Below are positions 1 through 8,703 of a stretch of 64,000 bases of DNA, piece by piece. Numbering within the stretch: position 1 is the first letter of the stretch; each line of letters opens with the position of its first letter. The DNA is from Kiritimatiellaeota bacterium B1221. GTDB lineage: Bacteria; Verrucomicrobiota; Kiritimatiellia; SS1-B-03-39; UBA6053. Under the pieces are notes generated by a model. It saw nothing but the letters and a program-made list of their open reading frames with translations, did no database searches and was not told where the DNA came from. Position numbers and translations under genes: made by a program. The stretch is from positions 186,001-250,000 of the forward strand of contig JARHXX010000001.1 of the NCBI GenBank assembly GCA_029269125.1, in the 5' to 3' direction.

Positions 1-27
1 CCAGCCAGCAAGGTGATTAATAAGTAC

Positions 28-45
28 GGGAAAGTAAACTTTCCC
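28..45. repeat. 18-bp inverted repeat at left edge
   Basis: Two 8-base arms (GGGAAAGT and ACTTTCCC) are separated by AA. No T-tract follows directly, so it looks more like a dyad binding site than a terminator. The flanking gene to the left is outside the window, so its role cannot be judged. Bases 46-121 hold nothing else that I recognise apart from a weak CACCGC/GCGGTG stem near the end of the leftward operon. Confidence 0.4.
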
Positions 46-121
46 CATTTCTGTTCTAAACGGTCCAAGAATTGCATGGGTTATGCATACCACCGCCCAC
101 ACTGCTTGCAAGCGGTGAGGC

Positions 122-568
122 TTAAGAATTCAACTCGTCCATCACCACTTCAACAATCTCTTCGGGTGAATACCACTTTCCCTGCCCGATCCCCGGACAC
201 TCTTTACAGGTCTTCTGCCACGCACGGTCATTGCGCACATTCTGAAACCAAAAAGGATAGGTGCGGCACTGCCGGGGTTTGACTTCGTGAATCTGACATC
301 GATTGTTCACAAAAAAAACACAGTCCCCATTTTCTTTTTCCTTCAGCAGAACCTCCCCCTTCACCACCCGGGTTTCCGAGCTTCGGAAATCTGTTTCTGA
401 CTGGTTCCGATATTCGGAAATTTCACGGATCTCCTCTTCGGAAACCCGCACTTTACCGGGAGCGCCACTACAACACAGCCCACAATCCGTACAGGAAAAC
501 CGGACTCCATCTGCCAAACAGGAAGGCAACTGGGAGTGGGCACGGGTCTTTTTTAATTCTTCATACAT
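122..568 (-). CDS. YkgJ-family cysteine cluster protein
   Basis: This 148-residue protein belongs to the YkgJ/CxxCxxCC family, thought to bind a zinc ion or an iron-sulfur cluster; no reaction is established for the family. The signature is the N-terminal run C-x2-C-x2-CC (around residues 26-33, in CTDCGLCC). It is followed by a cysteine in NGDCVFF, the C-x-IH element of NRCQIHE, RQCRTYPFW, and a final KTCKECPG. The spacing is typical of the family and the length is normal. It starts one base after the stop of the upstream histidine kinase gene, so the two are almost certainly co-transcribed and translationally coupled. A functional link to the kinase is unproven. Confidence 0.85.
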   Translation of the reverse strand: MYEELKKTRAHSQLPSCLADGVRFSCTDCGLCCSGAPGKVRVSEEEIREISEYRNQSETDFRSSETRVVKGEVLLKEKENGDCVFFVNNRCQIHEVKPRQCRTYPFWFQNVRNDRAWQKTCKECPGIGQGKWYSPEEIVEVVMDELNS

Positions 569-3500
569 TTACTTAGGATCCAACAACCCTCGAGTTCTCA
601 GTTCGATCACCAGCTCTTCAAAGTCCTGCTCAATTTTCTCGATCAGTTGCTGGGCTTCATGGTCTTTCTGAAGTTTGCACGCATGTTCAAATTTCAGCAT
701 ACGGTCGCAAAGACGGTCCGCAGCCAGGTTCAACAACGCTCCCCGTAGCCGATGCGCCGTTTTAGCCGCATCATCAAAAAGCTTACGGGCAAATTCCGTT
801 TGTAAATCAGGTAATTCCGCTTCGGTGGAAGCAATCACTTCTTCAATAATACTCTTAACCAAATCCAAATCCCCCAGTTCATCTTCCAAAGAAAAAGATG
901 AACCGATCACCGGCTGATTGGATTCGGGAAGTGCCAACACCGGTTGGGATGCCACCACGTCATCCGAGGGTTTCAGATAAAGAGAAAGCACCCGAATCAA
1001 TTCCAACTGGGATACCGGTTTTGCAATGTATTCAGACATGCCTCCCGCCAAGCACAGTTCACGATCTCCCTCCATCGCATTCGCGGTCATGGCCACAATT
1101 GGGATTTTACTGTCCAGAACCTGTGAGTCACCGGAGCGAATTCGCCGCGTCGCCTCTAACCCATCCAAAATCGGCATTTGCACATCCATTAACACCAGAT
1201 CGTAGGGCAAGGTCTCCAACGCATAAATCGCTTCTTCGCCGGAAGCCACCGCATCCGCATGAATATCAAAACGCTTTAACATGCCAATGGCAACCTGCTG
1301 ATTGATGGGATTGTCTTCCGCCACCAATACGCGGGACCCCCGATATGAAGCCATCACCGGCGCGGGCGGCGGGGTGTTCTCCATCTCTTCTTTGCTCACA
1401 GCCAGCGCATTCAGTAAAGCTTTCAACGTTTCATTTTGAGGCACCGGCTTCATCAACACCGAACTAAATCCAATCTGATGGATCAAAAATTTGGAGGGAG
1501 AGACGCCTACCGATGACATGAGGATCAACCGGGTCTCCGCGATGGTCGAGTCACTTTTGATTTTACGCGCCAGGGTGACCCCATCGATATCCGGCATCTG
1601 CATATCCAAAACCGCAATCATATACGGGTCCTGCAGCAACCGCGCCTCTTCCAGCATTTTCAGGGCACGTACCCCGCCCTCCGCTTCGGCCACCCGCATT
1701 TTCCAACTCAGCAGACGTTTTGTGATAATTTCACGGTTGGTCTGGTTGTCATCCACAACCAAAACCCGGACACCTTCCACCGAGTCCGGAATCACCAATG
1801 CGTCGGAATGCGTACGACTGGATTTTTCCAACTCCAAAACAAACCAGAATTCAGAACCTTTGCCCACCTCACTTTCCACGTGAATCTCCCCGCCCATCAA
1901 CTCAATCAACTGCTTAGAAATCGCCAGTCCCAATCCCGTGCCGCCAAAGCGACGGGTAATGGATGCATCCACCTGCGTAAATTTATCAAACAAATTATCC
2001 TTGGCCTCTTTGGGTATGCCAATTCCGGTATCGCGGACACTAAAACGGAGACGCACCGTTTCTGCTTTGGCTTCTTCCAGTTGGACCCCCAAAACCACCT
2101 CCCCGGCCTGCGTAAACTTAATGGCATTGCCCGCCAAATTGGTCAGCACCTGACGGAGTCGCCCGGAATCGCCATTGAGGTGATTCGGAATCTCGGAATC
2201 CACATCACAGAGGAATTCGATTTTCTTTTCCTGTGCGCGCACCGCCAGACTCAAAGAAAAATCTTCAACCATGGCATTCAAATCAAAATCCATGGCCTCC
2301 AATTCAATGCGGCCCGCTTCGATTTTGGAAAAATCCAGAATATCATTAATTAAATTCAACAGAGACTGGGCACTGCTTTCCACCGATTCGGCGTAACGCT
2401 TTTGCTCCTCACTTAAGTGGGTGTCCAACAATAAACCCGTCATCCCCAGCACTCCATTCATCGGGGTGCGGATTTCATGACTCATATTGGCAAGAAATTC
2501 ACTTTTAGAACGGGTTGCCGCTTCAGCCGCCATGGCAGCCGACTGCGCCTCTAAAAACGACAGTTGCAACAATTCATTGGTTTTGGCCTGCTCAATATTT
2601 GCCTCGTTGAGTTTCCGTTCGTTTCCTTTCTTACGGGTGATCTCAGTCAAATATCCATTCCAGCGGTCCGTCAATGCAGGATCTAACGAGGCACTCACCT
2701 CAAACCAACGATCCTCCCGCCCTTTTTCGCTCAATTTAAATTCGAGGACATCATGATGATTGACCGTTTCACCGGAAAACAAACCCAGAAAAACATTCCG
2801 TTGATCCTCTTCAAATTTATTCAGCAGCGAGGAAGGATCATCCACCACATCCCGCGGCGTCAACGCAAACAAACTCCGCACCGCCTCACTGCAATACGTA
2901 AACCGGAACGTTCCGGATTCCTCATCCCGCCGAATTTGAAAGATGACCCCCGGCAGTTGCGCCGCCATGGTCCGAAGATGCAAGGTGTAAATCCGCTCCT
3001 TAAACCGGCCGGCCAAATATAACTTCAGCCCCCCCGCACAAATGAAAATCAAAATTGCAGAACCCAAGAGGGTCCATCCACTCACTTTTTTATACGAGGC
3101 ATGAATCGCCAACAATTCAGGATCATTCACCTCCAAAAAGATCAAAACCGCACTGGGCTCCCCCTGCAGATCTGTGATGGGCAGATATCCGAAAATATTC
3201 CGGCTGGTATCATTTTTCACCACAAAAGCTTCCGGCTCCCCCTCTTTGTCGGCAAATCGAAACTGCCGGGTCATTTTATCTAAAAGTTCTTCCCGCTGGT
3301 TCGCATCTTCATTGCCCGCAAAGGCATGATCTTGCCAGCCCATCCCGGAAACCACCCGGTAGTCTTCGGATAAAATAGACAGTTCAAAGCCTTGAGGACG
3401 CTCTTTGGCATGCCTGCTTTCCAGAACCGATTCTTTGATCAGATACAAATAGTCCTTTGGACGCGTGGTCTCCTGCATATGCGCAATGAAAGGGGTGATG

Positions 3501-4108
3501 GGAAAACTGAAGACCACCGTTCCCACCACACGGCCACTGATGGTCACCGGATAGCTGGAGCGAAAGCCATTGAAAGGATTTCCAATCGAAAACCACGACT
3601 GTGCCTCCGTGTGGTTGGAGCTTTCAATCGGAGGAAAAGGATTCTCCTCATTTCCCACCAGCAATAGCGGTTCCCCCTCCGGACCATAATAAGCGACCTG
3701 AGACAGCCCCTGCGGCTGCACCCGCTCAAACACAGCCTGCGATGCCTCTTTCAACTCATGAAGGGTGAGATCCCGGTTTTCCCCCGCTTCCATGTATTGA
3801 ATGCGGTCCAACAGCACCGCGGCCGGCAAATGCGCCATCAAGTCTTCAAACATCATATTCGAGACATGTTCAAAATGTACCTGCGCCGACGCAAATTCCT
3901 GCTCATAGCCCGCCATCCGCCGCTCCAGCAGAAAATCAATCTCTTCCTTCCGGTCATTCCCCAAAATCAGCACCAAAACCCAGGAAAGTAATAAATAAAG
4001 AAGTGCAAAGGCGATCGACAGGGAAAAGAAATCCACTTTCCCTTTCACATCGTTCCGCGTTAAAGATTTTCTGGGTCGTTTCTGCATCATAATGAATAAC
4101 CGCACCAT
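569..4108 (-). CDS. Hybrid sensor histidine kinase with two receivers and Hpt
   Basis: This 1179-residue membrane sensor kinase carries a full internal phosphorelay. Two transmembrane segments (about residues 30-50 and 345-365) flank a large periplasmic sensor region. A PAS-like domain follows (about 375-490), then HisKA with [10 protein letters not shown] (phospho-His near 543). The HATPase domain has DTGIGIP and a GGTGLGLAI box (near 729). The first receiver has Asp in [10 protein letters not shown] (near 834), the second has Asp in [11 protein letters not shown] (near 973), and the C-terminal Hpt domain has TAHRLRG (His near 1119). The second receiver is closer to the classic sequence. Start alternatives exist at the internal MM seven residues in. 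No dedicated DNA-binding response regulator is adjacent, so the output target is unknown. Confidence 0.92.
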   Translation of the reverse strand: MVRLFIMMQKRPRKSLTRNDVKGKVDFFSLSIAFALLYLLLSWVLVLILGNDRKEEIDFLLERRMAGYEQEFASAQVHFEHVSNMMFEDLMAHLPAAVLLDRIQYMEAGENRDLTLHELKEASQAVFERVQPQGLSQVAYYGPEGEPLLLVGNEENPFPPIESSNHTEAQSWFSIGNPFNGFRSSYPVTISGRVVGTVVFSFPITPFIAHMQETTRPKDYLYLIKESVLESRHAKERPQGFELSILSEDYRVVSGMGWQDHAFAGNEDANQREELLDKMTRQFRFADKEGEPEAFVVKNDTSRNIFGYLPITDLQGEPSAVLIFLEVNDPELLAIHASYKKVSGWTLLGSAILIFICAGGLKLYLAGRFKERIYTLHLRTMAAQLPGVIFQIRRDEESGTFRFTYCSEAVRSLFALTPRDVVDDPSSLLNKFEEDQRNVFLGLFSGETVNHHDVLEFKLSEKGREDRWFEVSASLDPALTDRWNGYLTEITRKKGNERKLNEANIEQAKTNELLQLSFLEAQSAAMAAEAATRSKSEFLANMSHEIRTPMNGVLGMTGLLLDTHLSEEQKRYAESVESSAQSLLNLINDILDFSKIEAGRIELEAMDFDLNAMVEDFSLSLAVRAQEKKIEFLCDVDSEIPNHLNGDSGRLRQVLTNLAGNAIKFTQAGEVVLGVQLEEAKAETVRLRFSVRDTGIGIPKEAKDNLFDKFTQVDASITRRFGGTGLGLAISKQLIELMGGEIHVESEVGKGSEFWFVLELEKSSRTHSDALVIPDSVEGVRVLVVDDNQTNREIITKRLLSWKMRVAEAEGGVRALKMLEEARLLQDPYMIAVLDMQMPDIDGVTLARKIKSDSTIAETRLILMSSVGVSPSKFLIHQIGFSSVLMKPVPQNETLKALLNALAVSKEEMENTPPPAPVMASYRGSRVLVAEDNPINQQVAIGMLKRFDIHADAVASGEEAIYALETLPYDLVLMDVQMPILDGLEATRRIRSGDSQVLDSKIPIVAMTANAMEGDRELCLAGGMSEYIAKPVSQLELIRVLSLYLKPSDDVVASQPVLALPESNQPVIGSSFSLEDELGDLDLVKSIIEEVIASTEAELPDLQTEFARKLFDDAAKTAHRLRGALLNLAADRLCDRMLKFEHACKLQKDHEAQQLIEKIEQDFEELVIELRTRGLLDPK

Positions 4109-4257
4109 GCAATAGTTTTCATAGGAATGGAAAGCGAAAAGTTACTTGTAATAAAGGAGGTTTCTATCCCTTCTCTTCATTTTGATCTCCGTGGGCAATA
4201 TGCCTCCAGTCCTACTTAGACTTGACGCATCCGCCCATTTTCAAGTAAGGCACTGAC

Positions 4258-5319
4258 ATGTCCAATACCCTACCCGGCATCCCTCTCGCGGGCGATCAAC
4301 AAGACGCTCAAAATTTATGGAACCTCCTGCAGTCAATGCCGGTGGATGAAGACTGCACCGATCAGGCCCCCGAGCCCATTCGGAAACGGCGCACCACTAT
4401 TGCCAGCCCGGTATCCGTTCAAGGTCCCGGCACCTTTTTCGGAAAAGAGACCCGCACCATCGAATTTTTGCCCACCGAACGTGAAGGTTGGTGGTTTGAC
4501 CGCGGGGATCATCCGGACTGGCTGCGCATCCAGGTCGCCATCCAAAACGTCTGGACCACCGGGCAGGTTGTCAGCAATATCGTGTTGCGCAGCGGTCAGC
4601 CCCATAACTACGTCCGTTTGGTGGAACACATTATCGCCTTGCGTATGGGCATGGGCATCGACGACCTCACCATCAAAATCGACTCTGGAGATCCACCGCT
4701 TTTCGATGTGGGAAGCATGCCCCTGGTGGAAGCACTCGAATCTGTCGGCACCGTGGACTCGGCTTTTCCTTTGGAATATGTCACCGTTAAAGAACCCGTC
4801 CACTTCTCCACCCCCGAAGGCAAACTGCTGGTTTTCGAACCCGCGGACCCCAACGATCCCAAATTAGAACTGGATTGCGGTATTTCATTTCCCAATGTCA
4901 TCGGGGAACAGCGTATCAAATTGGTGGTCAACCGCGATACCTTCCGCCGGGGCGCCCATGCCCGCACCAATACCACCGCGCAGAAAAAACTGTACTGCCA
5001 AAGCATCGGAAAACTTTTCGCCGACGTGCGGAACCTGGGCTATACCGATAAAAATGTACTGATCGCCGGCACCAAAAAATACCACAACGAACCCGAACCC
5101 AGCCTCTGGGTAAATAACAAATCCCTGGAAGCCGTCTGGCACCGGGCCATCCTCGACCTGCTGGCGGCCATCGCGCTTATCGAAAGCGGAAATTTCATTG
5201 GCAAAGTATCCTCCTATAAAGCCGGACACGCCATGGACGTACAAGCGGTAAAAGCCCTGTACCGAAATGACCTTTTAACCAAAGTCGAAATGCCCGGCGA
5301 TGAGCCCCTGGCAGAATAA
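4258..5319 (+). CDS. lpxC: LpxC-family UDP-3-O-acyl-GlcNAc deacetylase-like protein
   Basis: LpxC is the zinc deacetylase that commits UDP-3-O-acyl-N-acetylglucosamine to lipid A synthesis. This 353-residue protein shows both LpxC halves: GPGTFFGKETRTIEF at the N-terminus, then VEHIIALRMGMGIDDL (Glu/His equivalent to E78/H79 of E. coli). The C-terminus has HRAILDLLAAIAL and SSYKAGHAMD, the latter matching the general-acid His of the GH loop. The zinc motif is unusual: E. coli has H-x3-D, here it is H-x4-D, and the following Asp of the IGD element is missing. It may therefore be a divergent enzyme or a paralogue. AAGG seven bases upstream supports the start. trmL follows with no gap. Confidence 0.7.
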   Translation: MSNTLPGIPLAGDQQDAQNLWNLLQSMPVDEDCTDQAPEPIRKRRTTIASPVSVQGPGTFFGKETRTIEFLPTEREGWWFDRGDHPDWLRIQVAIQNVWTTGQVVSNIVLRSGQPHNYVRLVEHIIALRMGMGIDDLTIKIDSGDPPLFDVGSMPLVEALESVGTVDSAFPLEYVTVKEPVHFSTPEGKLLVFEPADPNDPKLELDCGISFPNVIGEQRIKLVVNRDTFRRGAHARTNTTAQKKLYCQSIGKLFADVRNLGYTDKNVLIAGTKKYHNEPEPSLWVNNKSLEAVWHRAILDLLAAIALIESGNFIGKVSSYKAGHAMDVQAVKALYRNDLLTKVEMPGDEPLAE

Positions 5320-5790
5320 ATGAACCGTTCATGGCCCGACCCTCCCCTGCAAGTGGTATTGATGGAGCCGGAGATTCCCCCTAACACCGGAAATATCTCC
5401 CGGAGTTGCGCCGCCACCGGCAGCCGTCTGCATTTGATCCATCCCTTGGGCTTCGATCTTTCCGAAAAAGCCGTACGCCGCGCCGGACTCGACTATTGGC
5501 CCCACGTGGATTTACACGAACACGATTCACTGGAAACCTGTTTAAAACAGCCTCACCGAAAAGTTTGGTACCTCAGCACCAAAGCCACCCGGAACTATAC
5601 CGATGCCGACTTTGGCCCCGGTGACATGCTGGTTTTCGGCCCCGAAACCCGTGGTCTCCCCGAAGATGTGCTTGAAGCTGCCGGTGCCCAGGCCCTCACC
5701 ATCCCCATGCAGACCCACGCCGTCCGCTCCCTCAACCTCGCCACCTCCGTGGGCATCGTGCTCTTTGAAGCCCTGAGACAAGTAATGTAG
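5320..5790 (+). CDS. trmL: tRNA (cytidine/uridine-34 2'-O)-methyltransferase TrmL
   Basis: This 156-residue SPOUT methyltransferase is predicted to methylate the ribose of the wobble base (position 34) in leucine tRNAs, using SAM. Family features visible are the N-terminal EPEIPPNTGNISRSCA motif, the HPLGF segment with RAGLDYW, the FGPETRGLP SAM-binding loop, and the C-terminal knot sequence SLNLATSVGIVLFEA. Length is normal. The ATG directly follows the TAA of the LpxC-like gene, so translation is coupled. Its stop codon (ATG TAG) lies inside a hairpin repeat copy at 5785-5828, so the last residues (Val-Met) are adjacent to or within the repeat. Confidence 0.93.
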   Translation: MNRSWPDPPLQVVLMEPEIPPNTGNISRSCAATGSRLHLIHPLGFDLSEKAVRRAGLDYWPHVDLHEHDSLETCLKQPHRKVWYLSTKATRNYTDADFGPGDMLVFGPETRGLPEDVLEAAGAQALTIPMQTHAVRSLNLATSVGIVLFEALRQVM

Positions 5791-5828
5791 GCATTCCTGC
5801 CTGCAGGGCTCCAGACATTTTTGTCTGT
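5785..5828 (+). repeat. Double-hairpin repeat, copy A
   Basis: This copy contains two short stem-loops in tandem: AGGC/GCCT with a six-base loop, then CAGACA/TGTCTG around a T-rich loop. It begins ATGTAGGC, and the TAG is the stop of trmL. Copy C at 7194-7237 has the same layout on the opposite strand, with compensating changes in the second stem (CAGGC/GCCTG). It may act as a terminator or mRNA 3'-end stabiliser. Confidence 0.6.
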
Positions 5829-6438
5829 ATCTATTCCGCTGTATTTCAAACGCTGATTCCAAATATACAGGACATTCCCTATTATTTAATCAGTGAAAAA
5901 ACGGAAACCCATAAATATTGAGGTATGGCCTTTTTATAAGTGTAGGCCTGGTCCGAAAAACCAATTACTGCGCTTGCGCGGTATGCGGAGTACCTGGTTC
6001 TAGAAGTATGACGTTCAGACGACCCCCGCGCCCTCCGCCCACCGGGCAAACCCAGTGCCTGGGGAGAAAATCGGAAAGATCCTGCCAAAATTTCACATTG
6101 ACCAACCAGACCAATTATGGCCCAATAGATCATTATGATCGTTAACCTGTCAGAAGCGAAAGCACAGTTATCCCAGGGAATCGATTAGGTTCCCCATACA
6201 CCCAAAGGAAATCGCAAGCTTGGACGGTTAAAAGGTCAATTCACGGCCCCCGATAATTTTTGGGAAGACAGTGATAAAATCAATGACATGTTTTATGGTG
6301 AACATTCGTGAAGATATGAATCGATACGCATATTTTTCTCTGGGCCTTGTCCGAACCGGAAAAAATTCCGCAAAACCACCAACCTAACGTAGACATTCCT
6401 GCCTGTGGCAGGTTCATATATCATGTCTGCAAAAACAA
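5791..6438. other. Gene-poor intergenic stretch
   Basis: I see no convincing gene in these 650 bases. Short frames exist on both strands, but none has a recognisable protein, a Shine-Dalgarno sequence or normal composition. The stretch carries hairpin repeat copy A at its left end and copy B at its right end. No tRNA or known RNA family was recognised. Confidence 0.5.
6389..6429 (+). repeat. Double-hairpin repeat, copy B (divergent)
   Basis: This shares GTAGACATTCCTGCCTG with copy A, allowing one mismatch (copy A has GTAGGC). It then has its own CCTG/CAGG stem and ends in CATGTCTG. It lies just upstream of the start at 6439 and leaves no clear Shine-Dalgarno sequence there. Confidence 0.45.
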
Positions 6439-7185
6439 ATGATCCGCCTCTTTCTTCCTCTCGCTTTTTTCGCCCTCTACCTTCCTGCCGACCAAGGGCT
6501 GTTACCTCTGCAAATGTCCGGGATCGTGTACTCCCCTCTGCATACCTACTATGCGGTAGCAACCCACCATCCTACCGATGGCGTATATAAAAGCCAGCAA
6601 GGGAGCAGGCTCCAGATCTTCAATACCAAATCAGGGAAATCGGTTTGGAGCACCGACTTTCTTGGTTTGGTAAACAATCTAACTTTGGCCGATGACGGGG
6701 AACACATTGTGGTGGTCCAAAAAGGAATTCTACGAAATTTCTATGGCGATGAACTGACAAAAGAAACGACCAAAGCATTTCTGGAAACCACCGTACTTTC
6801 TTTTTATAAACGGGAGAAGTTAATTAAATCCTACACAGTTGAAGAACTAGGGTTGAGTGCGAAAGATCTTTTAAACTCATCTGGTCAGATCCAAATATTC
6901 CCCTATTCTAATCAGCACATCTATTTCGGAGATAGCGTAGAGGATGCCCGTCTAAAAAACTTCCCCATTCTTATGGGTCATTTTATGTTTTTGGTGTTCT
7001 CAAATGGAAACAATGCCTTTTTTGATATCCGTAGCGGAGAAAAGCTAAAAAAAATCCCCAAAGAATTTCAAATTTTCGACTGGGATGCTCACAATGCTAC
7101 TCCTACCCCAAAACCCGAAGAGATTATCCCGGAATCTGAAGATCAGAATACCGTAAAGGATCCCTTTGGTTTTGGTGCACCATAA
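6439..7185 (+). CDS. Secreted protein of unknown function
   Basis: I do not recognise this 248-residue protein. It starts with a Sec-type signal (IRLFLPLAFFALYLPA), which predicts export to the periplasm or beyond. The middle has strand-rich segments such as LQIFNTKSGKSVWSTDFLG and TLADDGEHIVVV, reminiscent of single beta-propeller blades (WD40/PQQ-like). At under 250 residues it is too short for a full propeller. The C-terminus is acidic and proline-rich. No good Shine-Dalgarno precedes the ATG. It stands alone between repeats, with recR convergent downstream. Confidence 0.6.
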   Translation: MIRLFLPLAFFALYLPADQGLLPLQMSGIVYSPLHTYYAVATHHPTDGVYKSQQGSRLQIFNTKSGKSVWSTDFLGLVNNLTLADDGEHIVVVQKGILRNFYGDELTKETTKAFLETTVLSFYKREKLIKSYTVEELGLSAKDLLNSSGQIQIFPYSNQHIYFGDSVEDARLKNFPILMGHFMFLVFSNGNNAFFDIRSGEKLKKIPKEFQIFDWDAHNATPTPKPEEIIPESEDQNTVKDPFGFGAP

Positions 7186-7193
7186 ACTGAAAG

Positions 7194-7237
7194 ACAGGCA
7201 GGAACGCCTGAAACCCTGCAGGCTCGAAAGCCTACAT
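7194..7237 (-). repeat. Double-hairpin repeat, copy C
   Basis: Read on the minus strand this starts ATGTAGGC, with TAG being the stop codon of recR, exactly as copy A provides the stop of trmL. The first hairpin is AGGC/GCCT and the second is CAGGC/GCCTG. Relative to copy A the loops and second stem differ, but pairing is kept. Confidence 0.6.
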
Positions 7238-7831
7238 GACTTCCTGCCGCCCTTTCATTGCCCGTTTAAGGGTTTCGGGATCGCTGTATGCCAGACCACT
7301 GCCCGCCGGCAGACCAAAGGCCAGGCGCGTCACCTTGATACCCAGCGGTTTCAACACATCCCCCAGCAGACTCGCGGTCGCATCACTTTCCACGTCGGTA
7401 TTGAGCCCCAGCATCACCTCTTCCACCCCGTCAGCCTCAATTCGGAGCAAAAGTTTTTCAATCAATTCCCGGGTCACCGTTTCATCCTGCATCGGCGATA
7501 TTTTTCCGCGCAGACAATAATACTTGCCGGGAAAACTGCCCGCTTGTTCAATCACTTGGATATCCGGGGCCCCCTCCACCACACACAGCACTTTGGATGT
7601 GCGTTTCGGATTGCGGCAAATCAGACAGGGATCACGATCCACCGCCGTCAGATTTCCGCAACGGCTGCACAACACAATTTCATTGCCGGCCCGTTCCAGA
7701 GAGACAATCAATTCTTTCAACAAATCCTGATTCCGCAGCAGCAGACGATAGGCCATCCGCTCCGCGGTTCGGCGGCCAATCCCGGGCAAACGGGAAAGGC
7801 TGCGTATCAGTTGTTGCAAAGCTTCAGGCAT
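7232..7831 (-). CDS. recR: Recombination mediator protein RecR
   Basis: RecR works with RecO (and RecF) to load RecA on SSB-coated single-stranded DNA during gap repair. The 199-residue protein shows the helix-hairpin-helix LPGIGRRTAERMA (about residues 15-27). A C4 zinc finger follows (CSRCGN and CLICRN), then the Toprim domain starting VLCVVEGAPDI and the conserved GLNTDVESDATA and RLAFGLPAGSGLAYSD segments. Length is normal. The gene follows ybaB by one base in the classic dnaX-ybaB-recR order. Its stop codon lies inside hairpin repeat copy C. Confidence 0.97.
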   Translation of the reverse strand: MPEALQQLIRSLSRLPGIGRRTAERMAYRLLLRNQDLLKELIVSLERAGNEIVLCSRCGNLTAVDRDPCLICRNPKRTSKVLCVVEGAPDIQVIEQAGSFPGKYYCLRGKISPMQDETVTRELIEKLLLRIEADGVEEVMLGLNTDVESDATASLLGDVLKPLGIKVTRLAFGLPAGSGLAYSDPETLKRAMKGRQEVM

Positions 7832-7832
7832 T

Positions 7833-8147
7833 TTAGAAAGGCATTCCGGGGATGTTCATCCCTTTGGTCAGTTCACCCATCTCGGAAGCCATGGTCTCTT
7901 TACCCTGGTTCACGGCTCCCTGCACCGCCGCCAACACCAAATCCTGCAGCATATCCACATCATCGGGATCCACCGCTTTAGGGTCAATTTTGATATCCCG
8001 CACGGTGCCGTCACAAGTAGCGGTGACCGAAACCATGCCTCCACCGGAACTAAAAGAAATCTCCCGCTCAGCCAGCTCTGCCTGAACCTTCTGCATTTGG
8101 GCTTGAAGACCTTGCGCCTGTTTCAACATTTTCATCATATTTGCCAT
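7833..8147 (-). CDS. ybaB: YbaB/EbfC family nucleoid-associated protein
   Basis: This small DNA-binding protein (104 residues) forms dimers of tweezer shape and coats DNA. The N-terminal coiled helix MANMMKMLKQAQGLQAQ, the GGGMVSVTATCDG strand pair, and the segment IDPKAVDPDDVDMLQDLV are all diagnostic. The N- and C-termini are Met- and Gly-rich, as usual. It sits between dnaX and recR with gaps of 18 and 1 bases, an arrangement conserved across bacteria. A Shine-Dalgarno (AAGGAG) precedes the ATG. Confidence 0.95.
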   Translation of the reverse strand: MANMMKMLKQAQGLQAQMQKVQAELAEREISFSSGGGMVSVTATCDGTVRDIKIDPKAVDPDDVDMLQDLVLAAVQGAVNQGKETMASEMGELTKGMNIPGMPF

Positions 8148-8165
8148 CTGTATTCTCCTTGTAAG

Positions 8166-8689
8166 TTAACGTTGTATTTCAAGTATATCGCCATGAAAAA
8201 CCTCTAACACATTCCGAATCGAGCTGTTTTTTACCCATTCCTCCGGATTGTTTCCCGCACTTTCCATCGAAAAGGGTTTATCTTTCTCCGGAATGACCTC
8301 GCCCGCTTCGGGGGCGTGGTGGGACCACTTCACCGATTCCTTCATCACCTGATATTCGATCCCGATCGAACGCCCCAACAGATTTGAAAATAATTTGTGC
8401 AATCCCCCGTGGTCCAGCATTTTCACTTCCGCCATCACCCCGGGAAATTCAGGATCAAATCCAATAACCAGTTGGGTCTCACTCAACCCCATCGGCCAGG
8501 AATCCCGCAAATCCCGTTTTAAAGCGGGCTGTAACACCAAACACTGCTCCACCAAATCCGGCCATTTTTCACGTAGTTTTTCTAAATCGGAGGCATAGAC
8601 CGTCTGATGTTCCTCCACCTCGGGTTGGGAAGGCTCGGAAGTGGATACGGGCTCAGGTTCAAGCGGAAGAACCGGTTTCGGCGGGGGCG
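8166..8689 (-). CDS. dnaX: DnaX tau-specific C-terminal part (-1 frame)
   Basis: After the A10 run at 8694-8703, the -1 frame reads on without a stop from the gamma frame into about 175 further residues. These comprise a Pro/Glu-rich linker (PPPKPVLPLEPEPVSTSEP) and a folded domain with VYASDLEKLREKWP, LVIGFDPEFPGVMAEV and LLGRSIGIEYQVM. That domain looks like the tau C-terminal domain of DnaX, which in other bacteria contacts the polymerase alpha subunit and the helicase. A GTG at 8618 could in principle start it alone, but it has no ribosome-binding site. The frame offset relative to the upstream part is exactly -1. Fusion by frameshifting or transcript slippage is the best reading; a sequencing error in the homopolymer is the alternative. 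Confidence 0.8.
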
Positions 8690-8703
8690 TTACTTTTTTT
8701 TTT
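8690..8703 (-). promoter_or_regulatory. dnaX: dnaX slippery site (A10 followed by G-TAA)
   Basis: On the minus strand the codons are GAA AAA AAA AAG TAA. The ten-A run allows ribosomal -1 slippage or polymerase slippage. Because the zero frame terminates immediately, slippage makes the long product. This is the reverse of E. coli and Thermus, where slippage makes the short gamma form. Confidence 0.75.

Noticed and set aside
5918-6145. 75-codon frame in the gene-poor stretch
   Set aside because: It has no ribosome-binding site, is Pro/Arg-rich in the middle and shows no known motif.
7166-7981. 271-codon plus-strand frame over recR and ybaB
   Set aside because: It is the antisense shadow of two conserved genes and reads as His/Gln-rich noise.
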